The notes below the pieces were generated by a model. The model searched no databases, had not been told where the DNA came from, and worked only from the letters and a program-made list of their open reading frames with translations. Shown piece by piece: positions 8,165 through 16,374 of a stretch of DNA of 64,000 nucleotides. The stretch is from positions 66,069,717-66,133,716 of the forward strand of contig CM034534.1 of assembly GCA_020002185.1 (NCBI GenBank), given 5' to 3'. A program made the translations under genes and the position numbers. Source of the stretch: Paraescarpia echinospica. Its lineage: Eukaryota > Annelida > Polychaeta > Sabellida > Siboglinidae. Position 1 is the stretch's first letter. Every line of letters begins with the position of its first letter.

Positions 8165-8955
8165 AATAACACGCATGCGCACTTCACGCTAATACGTCAT
8201 TTTACTCAATTATCAGTGTGCGTGCCTCGTACATTTCAGACATTTTGTTTTCGAAAAAAAGTATCCGGTCACGTCGGTACATTCGCCGTTAAATCTCTCC
8301 TTACATCGATTTTTTCTAATATCGATGCACCTCGCGTTTCCTGACCCCACAGAGAATCTATACAACGTTTAGTTTCGTGCTTTTAACGTTTCGTTTATTG
8401 TTTTTGAAATGTCATTGTCTACACTATAACGCGCATGCGCACTTCACACTCATATCCTTATCTTTTTCAATTATCGTCGTGCATACTTCATCCAACCCAG
8501 GCATTTTGTTTTCGGAAAAAAATTAGCGTTCACGTCAGTGCATTCATTGTCAAATGTGACTTTTACCGCGAATTTCTCTAATATCTATGCATCTCGTGTG
8601 TCCTGATCCCCCAGCGATCTTATACAACGTTTTATTTCGCACTTTTAACGTTTCATTTATCGTTTGTAAAAATCCTTTGTTCTCCGTTCACATTCCAACT
8701 CATTAAGTCACGCGCAACATATGTCACACATGTGCGCTTATCGCATTCCGTCTACTCTCCGAGGAATTTGCTTTAGGAAAAAAGCTAGCGTTCACGTCAG
8801 TGCATTCATTGTCAAATGTGACTTTTACCGCAAATTTCTCTAATATATACGCATCTCGTGTTTCCTGACCCCCCAGTGATCGTATATAACGTTTAATTTC
8901 GTACTTTTAACGTTTCGTTTAACGTTTGTAAAAATCCTTTGTTCTCCGTTCACAT
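8165..8955. repeat. Three diverged ~260-bp direct repeats between divergent promoters
   Basis: Copies start near 8170, 8430 and 8695. Each holds, in order, a CGCATGCGCACTTCAC-like palindrome (degenerate in the third), an ATTTTGTTTTCGGAAAAAA-like block, GTTCACGTCAGTGCATTC, TTTCTCTAATAT, CGTGTTTCCTGACCCC and ATACAACGTTTA...CTTTTAACGTTTCG. The GCGCATGCGC core resembles an NRF-1 site. No frame is open. The position between two divergent TATA boxes suggests an enhancer or replication origin. Confidence 0.75.
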
Positions 8956-9017
8956 GTCAATCAAAATCAGTCGTAGTGCCATGCGCCGCCGCCGCCGCTG
9001 TTTGACGACGCGCACAT

Positions 9018-9024
9018 TTTATAC
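9018..9024 (+). promoter_or_regulatory. TATA box of the 9080-10011 gene
   Basis: TTTTATACAC lies 56-62 bases upstream of the ATG at 9080. Confidence 0.5.
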
Positions 9025-9079
9025 ACGCTTTTACAAACACGAACACACGACGTCTCCACCACATCGCTCTAACAACAAC

Positions 9080-10011
9080 ATGTCCACAACAAAACCACGG
9101 TAAGACAGTGCTTTTATTGTTGTAAGATATTTAAACAGTGCTTACTATAGCATGCATTTTATTTAAATGCACGTTTTTATTGTTGTAATGCATTTTATTT
9201 AAATGTTTTACTAGTATGCACGTTTTTATTATTTAATGCATGTTTTTACTAGTTTTACCGTTTAAACATGCATGCATTTTATTTATAAGTACATGCATGC
9301 ATTTTATTTAAATGCACGTTTTTATTGTTGTAACATATTTAAACAGATGTATTTTAAACATGCATACATTTTATTTAAATGCACGTTTTTATTGTTGTAA
9401 TGCATTTTATTTAAATTGTTTTTACTAGTATCGTTTAAATGCATGTTTTTAGTGTTGTAATGCATTTTATTTAATGCATGTTTTACTAGTTTTACCGTTT
9501 AAACATGCATGCATTTTATTTATGCATGCATTTTATTTAAACAATGCATACTATGTATTTTACCAAGACAGTATTTTATTTCAATTTACTACATACCGTT
9601 TAAACAATGCATACTATCTCACTCATTTTATTCATCCTTTGTTTATTTCATAGACCGATCCAACTGCCTACAAGGGACACATACACGGCACGTAGGCCAA
9701 TTGAGCTCCCCGACGCGTCGACGACGTCGACCCGAGCAACATGTGCGGTCGCGGCGTCCGTCCGTGCGCCTTCGCCACCTGTTACGCCGCCCAATGTCAC
9801 GCCTTACTACAGTGACGATGATGACATCGTCCCCGATCTAGCTCGGGTCTTTCTCGTCCGGCAGCCAAACGGCCTATGGAGGACAATAACGCCTCCCGAA
9901 CTCTATCGGCGGGAAGGCTTCGGTCCTCCGCCGGAGATCGGCTCCCCGCCGGAGACCGACAGGCGGCAAACCGTCGTTCGCGGACGAATACTGCAGTATT
10001 ATACACAATAA
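9080..10011 (+). CDS. Spliced two-exon gene, ~125-aa Pro-rich acidic protein of unknown function
   Basis: Exon 1 coding is 9080-9099 (MSTTKP plus two bases), followed by a perfect donor GTAAGA at 9100. The acceptor TTGTTTATTTCATAG ends at 9653, and exon 2 runs 9654-10011. The phases match (2+1) and give 125 codons plus TAA. The protein is Thr/Arg-rich at the start, then Pro-rich (PSPPVTPPNVTPYY), acidic (SDDDDIVPDL), then a globular-looking FLVRQPNGLWRTITPPELYRREGFGP, ending RGRILQYYTQ. I recognise no family. The stop codon TAA is part of the AATAAA at 10007-10012. The TATA box, intron, short leader and overlapping poly(A) signal make a complete, compact gene. Exon 2 has the GC-rich codon use of the other element genes. 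Confidence 0.6.
9130..9640. repeat. AT-rich internal repeats filling the intron
   Basis: The intron is built from shuffled copies of ATGCATTTTATTTAAA, TGCACGTTTTTATTGTTGTAA and TTTTACTAGTTTTACCGTTTAAACATGCATGC. No other intron here has this composition. Confidence 0.75.
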
Positions 10012-10012
10012 A
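10007..10012 (+). terminator. Poly(A) signal overlapping the stop codon
   Basis: AATAAA shares its TAA with the stop codon of the 9080-10011 gene. Confidence 0.6.
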
Positions 10013-10244
10013 ATATTCCAGTCACTACTCACGTTTTCACGCGTCTATTTTCAATGCATAAACACCCTACTGAATGTTAGTGTATTTATGCATTTGATTG
10101 TCATTGTAATCCCACGACTAGATGTATTTAAACGCATTGCTTTCGTTTTAATCCATCCACCAGAACAACGTTAGTAGTAATAGAGGTCCATTACCGCACA
10201 GGGTGTCGCGTCGCGGTGGAAGTGGAAAAGTACCCGGATGTATG

Positions 10245-10288
10245 TCAAGGTCAAGGTCAAGTACCCGGATGTAGGTCAAGGTCACGTG
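10245..10288 (+). promoter_or_regulatory. Three TCAAGGTCA nuclear-receptor-type half sites and an E-box
   Basis: TCAAGGTCA occurs at 10245, 10251 (overlapping) and 10276, the last overlapping CACGTG at 10283-10288. TCAAGGTCA is the known extended half site of SF-1/Ftz-F1/ERR-type receptors. The surrounding AAGTACCCGGATGTA is duplicated. Function is inferred from the motif only. Confidence 0.35.
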
Positions 10289-10304
10289 GCGCCCCTACCG
10301 GAAT

Positions 10305-10770
10305 TTTCCGGAACTATAATAGCGCCACCTAGCGGATAGTTGGTGAACTAAATATTTCCCGCCAAAACTATAATATCGCCACCTAGCGGATAGTTGGTGA
10401 ACTAAATATTTCCCGCCAAAACTATAATAGCGCCACCTAGCGGATAGTTGTTGAACTAAAATTATTTCACGCCTAAAAATAATTTCCCGCCAAAACCGAA
10501 ATAGCGCCACCTAGCGGATAGTTGGTGAACTAAAATATTTTCCGCAAAAATATAATCGCGCCCCTGACGGATAGTTGGTGAATTAAAATAGCGCCACCTA
10601 GTGGATTTTTTCGGAACTCAAATATTTCCCGCCAAAAATATTTCCCCACCAAAACTATAAAACCGCCCCTTGACGGATAGTTGGTGAATTAAAATAGCTC
10701 CCCCTGGCGGATAATTGGTTAACTAAAACAGCGCCCCCTATCGGAATTTTTCGGTACTAATTATACAAGT
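10305..10770. repeat. Tandem array of GCGCCACCTAGCGGATAGTTGG units
   Basis: About eight copies of AGCGCCACCTAGCGGATAGTTGG...AACTAAAATATTTCCCGCCAAAA, period roughly 40-65 bases; the first three are nearly identical. The core is shared with the inverted-repeat arms (CCCCTAGCGGATAATCGG near 16190). Confidence 0.8.
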
Positions 10771-10789
10771 GGTGTCATCTTGTGGACAA

Positions 10790-11010
10790 GTTGTAAACTA
10801 AATGTTCTAGTATTGCAAATATTCGTGTCTCTTGCACGCTTGCGTGCAATAGAGCCCCCTGACGGGTACATCACGAACTACAAACATCATCCCCTAGTGG
10901 ACAAGTGAGCGAACCACATATGAGTACTGCAAATATTCGTGTCTCTTGTTTTTTCTCGTCCATAAACACCTGGTGGATATATAATCATCAACTGATAGTA
11001 CCCCTGTTAG
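10790..11010. repeat. Diverged direct repeat (GCAAATATTCGTGTCTCTTG)
   Basis: GCAAATATTCGTGTCTCTTG occurs at ~10816 and ~10929 with flanking GGACAAGT and CCCCTAGTGG similarity, a decayed continuation of the preceding array. No gene. Confidence 0.5.
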
Positions 11011-11143
11011 ATAAGTGGTGAACTAAATAACTACTCAGCAGTCCGCGCTTGTGTACATTCTACTCAGCAGTCCGTGCTTTTGAATTTTCTACAATCCGTG
11101 ATCTTTCGGCACGCCCACGTGACTTTTCGGCACATTCTCTAAC

Positions 11144-11150
11144 TATATAA
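11144..11150 (+). promoter_or_regulatory. TATA box of the 11216-12493 gene
   Basis: TATATAA lies 66-72 bases before the ATG at 11216. A CACGTG box lies upstream near 11117. Confidence 0.55.
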
Positions 11151-11215
11151 GCGCAGTGTTTTGCCAATCGGACCGTCATTCGTATCACGACGACAGCACT
11201 GCTAACAGCATCATC

Positions 11216-12493
11216 ATGTTGAACATACCCTATTACCAACCTTCCGATGCGGCAGACTCGAGCGATGAGGACGAGCCAACGATCCAACCCATCATGCCGG
11301 TGACCAACCGTCCTTCCGTTCCGACGGGACCAGAAGTCGTGAACGTGTCAACTGTAGAATCAACGGTAAGCACCGACCCTCCTATCAAGGTCAAAGGGCT
11401 CCTCATCGATAGAGTACGCCAGCACACTCCCTGCGAGTGATGAGAAGGCCCTGCCGACTCCGAGATATCTACCACCATCGCGGAGGCCCTTCACCTGCCC
11501 AGACTGTGGGGTATCGTTCACACGGAAAGATAATAGCAAGCGCCACGTCACCAGCGGATGTTGTGACCGTCGGAAGAGGACGGCCAATGAAGCCAAGTTG
11601 TATACGCCAGTGGTGAGTCATACTTTATATTGTTTTACTATACTATACTATACTTTCACCTAAAATGTCGTTCCCCGTGTCTATACTTTCCCTAAAATAG
11701 CGTCCCCATAGCTTCTGCTATTAGGTGTCCACTGTGTCTTTACTTCCGCTAAAACTTCGCCCCGTTTTATACTTTATGATCATACAACTTGTCACCTTAC
11801 TTCCTATCACGTAACTTCTTATCGTTGTTTCCTACCGGTCCTTGTATCACCGTACACTAGCAATGGTGTACTATTCCCATGCAATCTTTAATATTTTTTA
11901 ATGTTATTGAAATATTCTTGCAGGACTGCATTGAAGGTCAGCTACCACCAAAGCGGCAACGAAAGGTCTCTGTGTCGTCAGAGACGATTAACGACAACAG
12001 AACATCATCGACACCAACTTCCGTTCCTAACGACGTCACAACTACCCATGCTGTCAATGTCACAACTTCTACCCAGCCTGCCAACGTCACAACTTCTCCT
12101 CCTGACTTTACTGGTCCGAACTTTACCATTGACTTCCCTGTGATCGAAATGAAGAAGACGCTGGCACGACACATAGCATGTAACATCTTTGACCTCTCAA
12201 GACGACAATGTCGTGGTTGCAAGATAGACCATCCTAGTCAATGTCATCACGATTATATGTTATCTGATGACATTCAAATTTGCATGCACTTTGACGAGGC
12301 TGTGGAGACCATTAATTCAACCGCAGTGGTGAAAGACTGTTTGAGTGTTTTGTTAGACGCAGGTGTGAAGCTATCCGATGTGACAGTCGAACAGTTGTGT
12401 AATATCAATACATGGTTGCAAGAATCTGTTTCGAAACAGTGGCGAAACACTATGAAACATATGGTTCTGGCAGTAATGGAGGGTGACCTGTAA
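11216..12493 (+). CDS. Spliced gene with C2HC zinc finger and Cys-x2-Cys/HPSQ motif
   Basis: Exon 1 coding is 11216-11365 (50 codons: MLNIPYYQPSDAADSSDEDE...), donor GTAAGC in phase 0. Exon 2 ends at 11612 with donor GTGAGT in phase 0 and encodes a finger (FTCPDCGVSF...RHVTSGCC), but its 5' boundary is not resolved: the best-looking acceptor (11502) would remove the first Cys pair. Exon 3 starts at 11924 after ATATTCTTGCAG, also phase 0, and runs to TAA at 12491-12493. It has a basic PPKRQRK segment, a Thr/Ser/Pro linker, then LARHIACNIFDL, CRGCKIDHPSQCHHDYM and an amphipathic C-terminal half. The CxGC..HPSQ motif is one I recall from uncharacterised invertebrate proteins linked to such elements; function unknown, possibly DNA-binding. 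Confidence 0.6.
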
Positions 12494-12603
12494 AGAACTT
12501 TCTTTTGTCTTGTACAAGATTAAACTTTGCAAGACTCCGTATCAATGTCTCTGGTTCTTTTAGTTATGGAGCGTGACATGTAATTACGTTTGTGTTGTTC
12601 ACG

Positions 12604-12609
12604 AATAAA
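12604..12609 (+). terminator. Poly(A) signal of the zinc-finger gene
   Basis: AATAAA lies 111 bases after the stop codon. The 12494-12690 stretch otherwise holds nothing I can identify. Confidence 0.45.
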
Positions 12610-12694
12610 CTGTGCAAACCTCATCTTGTGTCTTTTTCATAGTGTAATACAAAGCATATGTTGGGAACCTTACTAATAGTCTTACACTTCACAA

Positions 12695-12870
12695 GTATGT
12701 CTGTATAGTTCAGTAGAGATGATAGCCACTTATGTCTGTGTAGTGCAGTACAGTTATGTTAACCACTTATGTATGTGTAGTTCAGTACAGAGATGACAGC
12801 CAGTCATGTCTGTGTGTAGTTCAGTACAGAGATGTTAACCACTCATGTCTGTGTAGTTAATGTACTCAGA
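12695..12870. repeat. Five ~37-40-bp repeats at the outer edge of the left arm
   Basis: Copies of ATGTCTGTGTAGTTCAGTACAGAGATG...CCACTT. The same units occur inverted at 20565-20719, marking the outer limit of the inverted repeat. Confidence 0.8.
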
Positions 12871-12974
12871 TCAACTAGCTGGACAAACGAAACAGTATGC
12901 TTTGACCAACACGCTGCACAAATTTGTCAATTCGACGTGTTATCGCGTCAAACCCTTCAAAAGTGAGGAGGAGC

Positions 12975-13240
12975 GAGACTATGACCGAGATATGTCACGA
13001 GACTACGGATGACACATCACACGAGACTATGGCCGAGATATGTCACGAGACTTCGGATGCCACGTCACACGAGAGTTCCGACGAGACAAGAGACGAGACT
13101 ATGACCGAGATATGTCACAAGACTACGGATGACACGAGACTTCGGATGATACGTCACACGAGAGTACCGACGAGACAAGAGACGAGACTATGACCGAGAT
13201 ATGTCACGAGACTATGGATGACACATCACACGAGAGTACG
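12975..13240 (+). repeat. 24-bp satellite block 1
   Basis: Alternating 24-base units of three kinds: GAGACTATGACCGAGATATG+TCAC, GAGACTACGGATGACACATC+ACAC and GAGAGTACCGACGAGACAAG+AGAC. Because 24 is divisible by 3 and no unit contains a stop in one frame, long acidic frames appear by default. Confidence 0.85.
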
Positions 13241-13249
13241 GTCTATAGA

Positions 13250-13755
13250 CACGAGTTGTTCAAACGAAACACTACACTTTGACCAACACGTGTCACAAAT
13301 TGAACTCAGATCAACTAGTCACGCAAACGAAACACTACACTTTGACCAACACGTGTCACAAATTGAACTCAGATCAACTAGTCACGCACACGAAACACTA
13401 TGCTTTGACCAATACACTGAACGAATCGATCTATAGACACGAGTTGTACAAAGGAAACACTATGCTTTGACCAACATGCGACACGAATTGAACTCAGATC
13501 AACTACGAATTGAACTCAGACCAACTAGTTGCGCAAACGAAACAGAAACTTAACCGATTACGCTGCACAAATTGAACTCAGACCAACTAGTTGTACAAAC
13601 GAAACACTATGCTTTGACCAACACGTGTCACGAATTGGACTTAGACCAACTAGTTGGACAAACGAAACAACATGCTTTGACCAACACGTGTCACGAAAAC
13701 GAAACTCTATGCTTTGACCAACACGTGCCACGAATTGAACTTAGATCAACTAGAC
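13250..13755 (+). repeat. 63-bp satellite block
   Basis: Units of 63 bases built around ATTGAACTCAGATCAACTAG, CGAAACACTATGCTTTGACC and AACACGTGTCACAA (spacing 63 measured at 13299 and 13362). Confidence 0.85.
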
Positions 13756-14222
13756 ACATCACACGAGACTATGACCGAGATATGGCACGAGACTTCAGAT
13801 GACACGTCACACGAGAGTACCGACGAGACAAGAGACGAGACTATGACCGAGATATGTCACGAGACTACGGATGACACATCACACAAGATTATGACCGAGA
13901 TATGTCACGAGACTACGGATGACACATCACACGAGACTATGACCGAGATATGTCACGAGACTACGGATGACACATCACACGAGACTATGGCCGAGATATG
14001 TCACGAGACTTCGGATGACACGTCACACGAGAGTACCGACTATGACCGAGATATGTCACGAGACTAGGGATGACACATCACACGAGACTACGGATGACAC
14101 GTCACACGAGAGTACCGACGAGACAAGAGACGAGACTATGACCGAGATATGTCACGAGACTACGGATGACACATCACACGAGAGTACGGACGAGACAAGA
14201 GACGAGACTACGGATGACACAT
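13755..14222 (+). repeat. 24-bp satellite block 2
   Basis: Same 24-base unit types as block 1. Confidence 0.85.
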
Positions 14223-14640
14223 AGACGGGTTATCGCGTGAGATTCCACCACATTGAGGTGGAATTCCACCACAATAGACGGGTTATCGCGTGAGATTCCA
14301 CCTCATTGAGGTGGAATTCCACCACAATAGACGGGTTATCGCGTGAGATTTGCTTCAGAAGCAAAGCAAAGCAAAGCAAATAGACGGGTTATCGCGTGAG
14401 ATTTGCTTCAGAAGCAAAGCAAAGCAAAGCAAATAGACGGGTTATCAAAGCAAAGCAAAGCAAATAGACGGGTTATCAAAGCAAAGCAAAGCAAATAGAC
14501 GGGTTATCAAAGCAAAGCAAAGCAAATAGACGGGTTATCAAAGCAAAGCAAATAGACGGGTTATCAAAGCAAAGCAAAGCAAATAGACGGGTTATCAAAG
14601 CAAATAGACAGGTTATCGCCAAAGCAATGCAAATAGACGG
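14222..14640 (+). repeat. ATAGACGGGTTATC array with AAAGC spacers
   Basis: ATAGACGGGTTATC recurs ten or more times, separated first by GCGTGAGATTCCACC...AATTCCACCAC (itself palindromic) and then by (AAAGC)n, giving ~31-bp units. Confidence 0.85.
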
Positions 14641-14669
14641 CATCATACACACAACACACATGACGAACA

Positions 14670-15205
14670 AGAGACGAGACTATGGATGAGATACGCCACG
14701 AGACTACGGATGACACATCACACGAGACTACGGATGACACATCACACGAGAGTACTGACGAGACAAGAGACGAGACTATGTCCGAGATATGTCACGAGAC
14801 TATGGCCGAGATATGTCACGAGACTATGACCGAGATATGTCACGAGACTATGGCCGAGACTACGGATGACACATCACACGAGAGTACGGACGAGACAAGA
14901 GATATGCTACGAGACTACGGATGACACATCACACGAGACTACGGATGACACATCACACGAGAGTACCGACGAGACAAGAGACGAGACTATGTCCGAGATA
15001 TGTCACGAGACTATGACCGAGATATGTCACGAGACTATGGCCGAGATATGTCACGAGACTATGATCACGAGACTACGAGACTACGGATGACACATCACAC
15101 GAGAGTACGGACGAGACAAGAGATATGCTACGAGACTACGGATGCCACATCACACGAGACTACGGATGTCACATCACACGAGAGTACGGACGAGACAAGA
15201 GATAC
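14670..15205 (+). repeat. 24-bp satellite block 3
   Basis: Same 24-base unit types as blocks 1 and 2, ending where the unique inner arm begins. Confidence 0.85.
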
Positions 15206-16300
15206 GCCACGAGACATTCAAAGAGGTGACCATCATGGTTTCCGACGCCACTCAACGGACACCAATGTAATTAGTCAGAGTATAGCCATCTATCGAACAT
15301 GATAGTTCTCTATTCGTTGACACACATATTCGTTGGGAATAGCGGAAGCGTAGAGGCCGCCATGTCAGGTCGCCATGACATTCAAATAACGTCCGGTACT
15401 ACGTTACTTCCGGCGTAGCGTCCCTAGTGGAGGCCGCCATGACAGTCAAGTGACTTCCGGTACCACGTCACTTCCGGCGTAGAGACCCCTAGTGGATAAT
15501 CGGAGTACCACGACACACACGACCATAGCAAGCGAATTTGAAAACTGCTACGATCGAAAACGACTATGTCAATAACATGTAAGGACAACCACCTGACAGG
15601 ACTTCATTCAATGAGGTACCAAACATCACATACCTTCATGTCAAGAGACGATCAACTGTTCGGATTCACGTCCAACGAAGCGACCATAGGACTCGTATGA
15701 GGTATCGCTTCTTTTAATGGAAAACATGTATATGAAGCAGCCGTCTTTTCAACGTAACAATTCCATATTTTCAAATAGTGCGAGCGACCAGATACGATAC
15801 GACCTTCTCGAGAGTCGAAAAAGGAAAGACCAGAATCGTCGGAAGCACGGTATATACACTAGTTTTCGGCGTGATCTCATTTGCATAATCAATCAGACCG
15901 AACGTACATCACGTGACTTCCCTTAACACAAAAACTGTGCACGTTCATGAGACAGGCGACATCTGATGGCCCCAACGGATAGCAATGTAACTACTCAGAA
16001 TAACGCCAACAACCGGCCATGATAGATCTCTATTCGTTGACACACTTCCGGGAATACCGGAAGCGTAGAGGCCGTCATGACAGTCAAGTAACTTCCGGCG
16101 CGACGTCACTTCCGACGTGTCGTCCCTAGTAGAGGCTGCCATGACAGTCAAGTAACTTCCGGTACGACGTCACTTCCGGTGTAGCGCCCCCTAGCGGATA
16201 ATCGGAGTACTACGTCACATGGTGGCGCCATCTAGCGGTTAAAATATCTAATTAGGTTAGCTAGAGAAAAAAAGTTGGGGTTAAACTCGCGAAAATTTAA

Positions 16301-16374
16301 ACAACAACCACTAAGGTGTTTGTTGTATACATTTTCAGCAAATTTTATGTTTTTGTCCCAGAGGGATAAAAACA
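16301..16374. other. 74-bp spacer at the centre of the inverted repeat
   Basis: The spacer is flanked on both sides by TTAA (16297-16300 and 16375-16378), each followed outward by ATTTTCGCG read into the arm. It is AT-rich and not palindromic. Weak similarity to the bases before the 52.87 kb copy (TTTTT..CAGAGG) leaves open whether it is element or host DNA. Confidence 0.7.

Larger units (their letters stand above)
12748..16300 (+). repeat. Left arm of a giant inverted repeat (~3.55 kb)
   Basis: The arm is matched in reverse complement by 16375-20719. From the outside inward: 37-bp units, 24-bp arrays, 63-bp array, 24-bp array, 31-bp array, 24-bp array, then ~1.07 kb of mostly non-repetitive sequence (15230-16300). 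The inner part agrees with the right arm almost base for base with scattered substitutions. The arm ends ...CTCGCGAAAATTTAA at the spacer. No convincing gene; a 69-codon frame at 15717-15926 is present in both arms but not in the diverged copy at 53 kb. Confidence 0.93.

Noticed and set aside
12975..15205. Array that could be taken for a CRISPR
   Set aside because: Units are contiguous satellites with no unique spacers, in eukaryotic DNA.
15717..15926. 69-codon frame present in both palindrome arms (15717-15926 and 16749-16958)
   Set aside because: Present twice only because the arms are copies; the diverged copy at 53.2 kb does not keep the frame.
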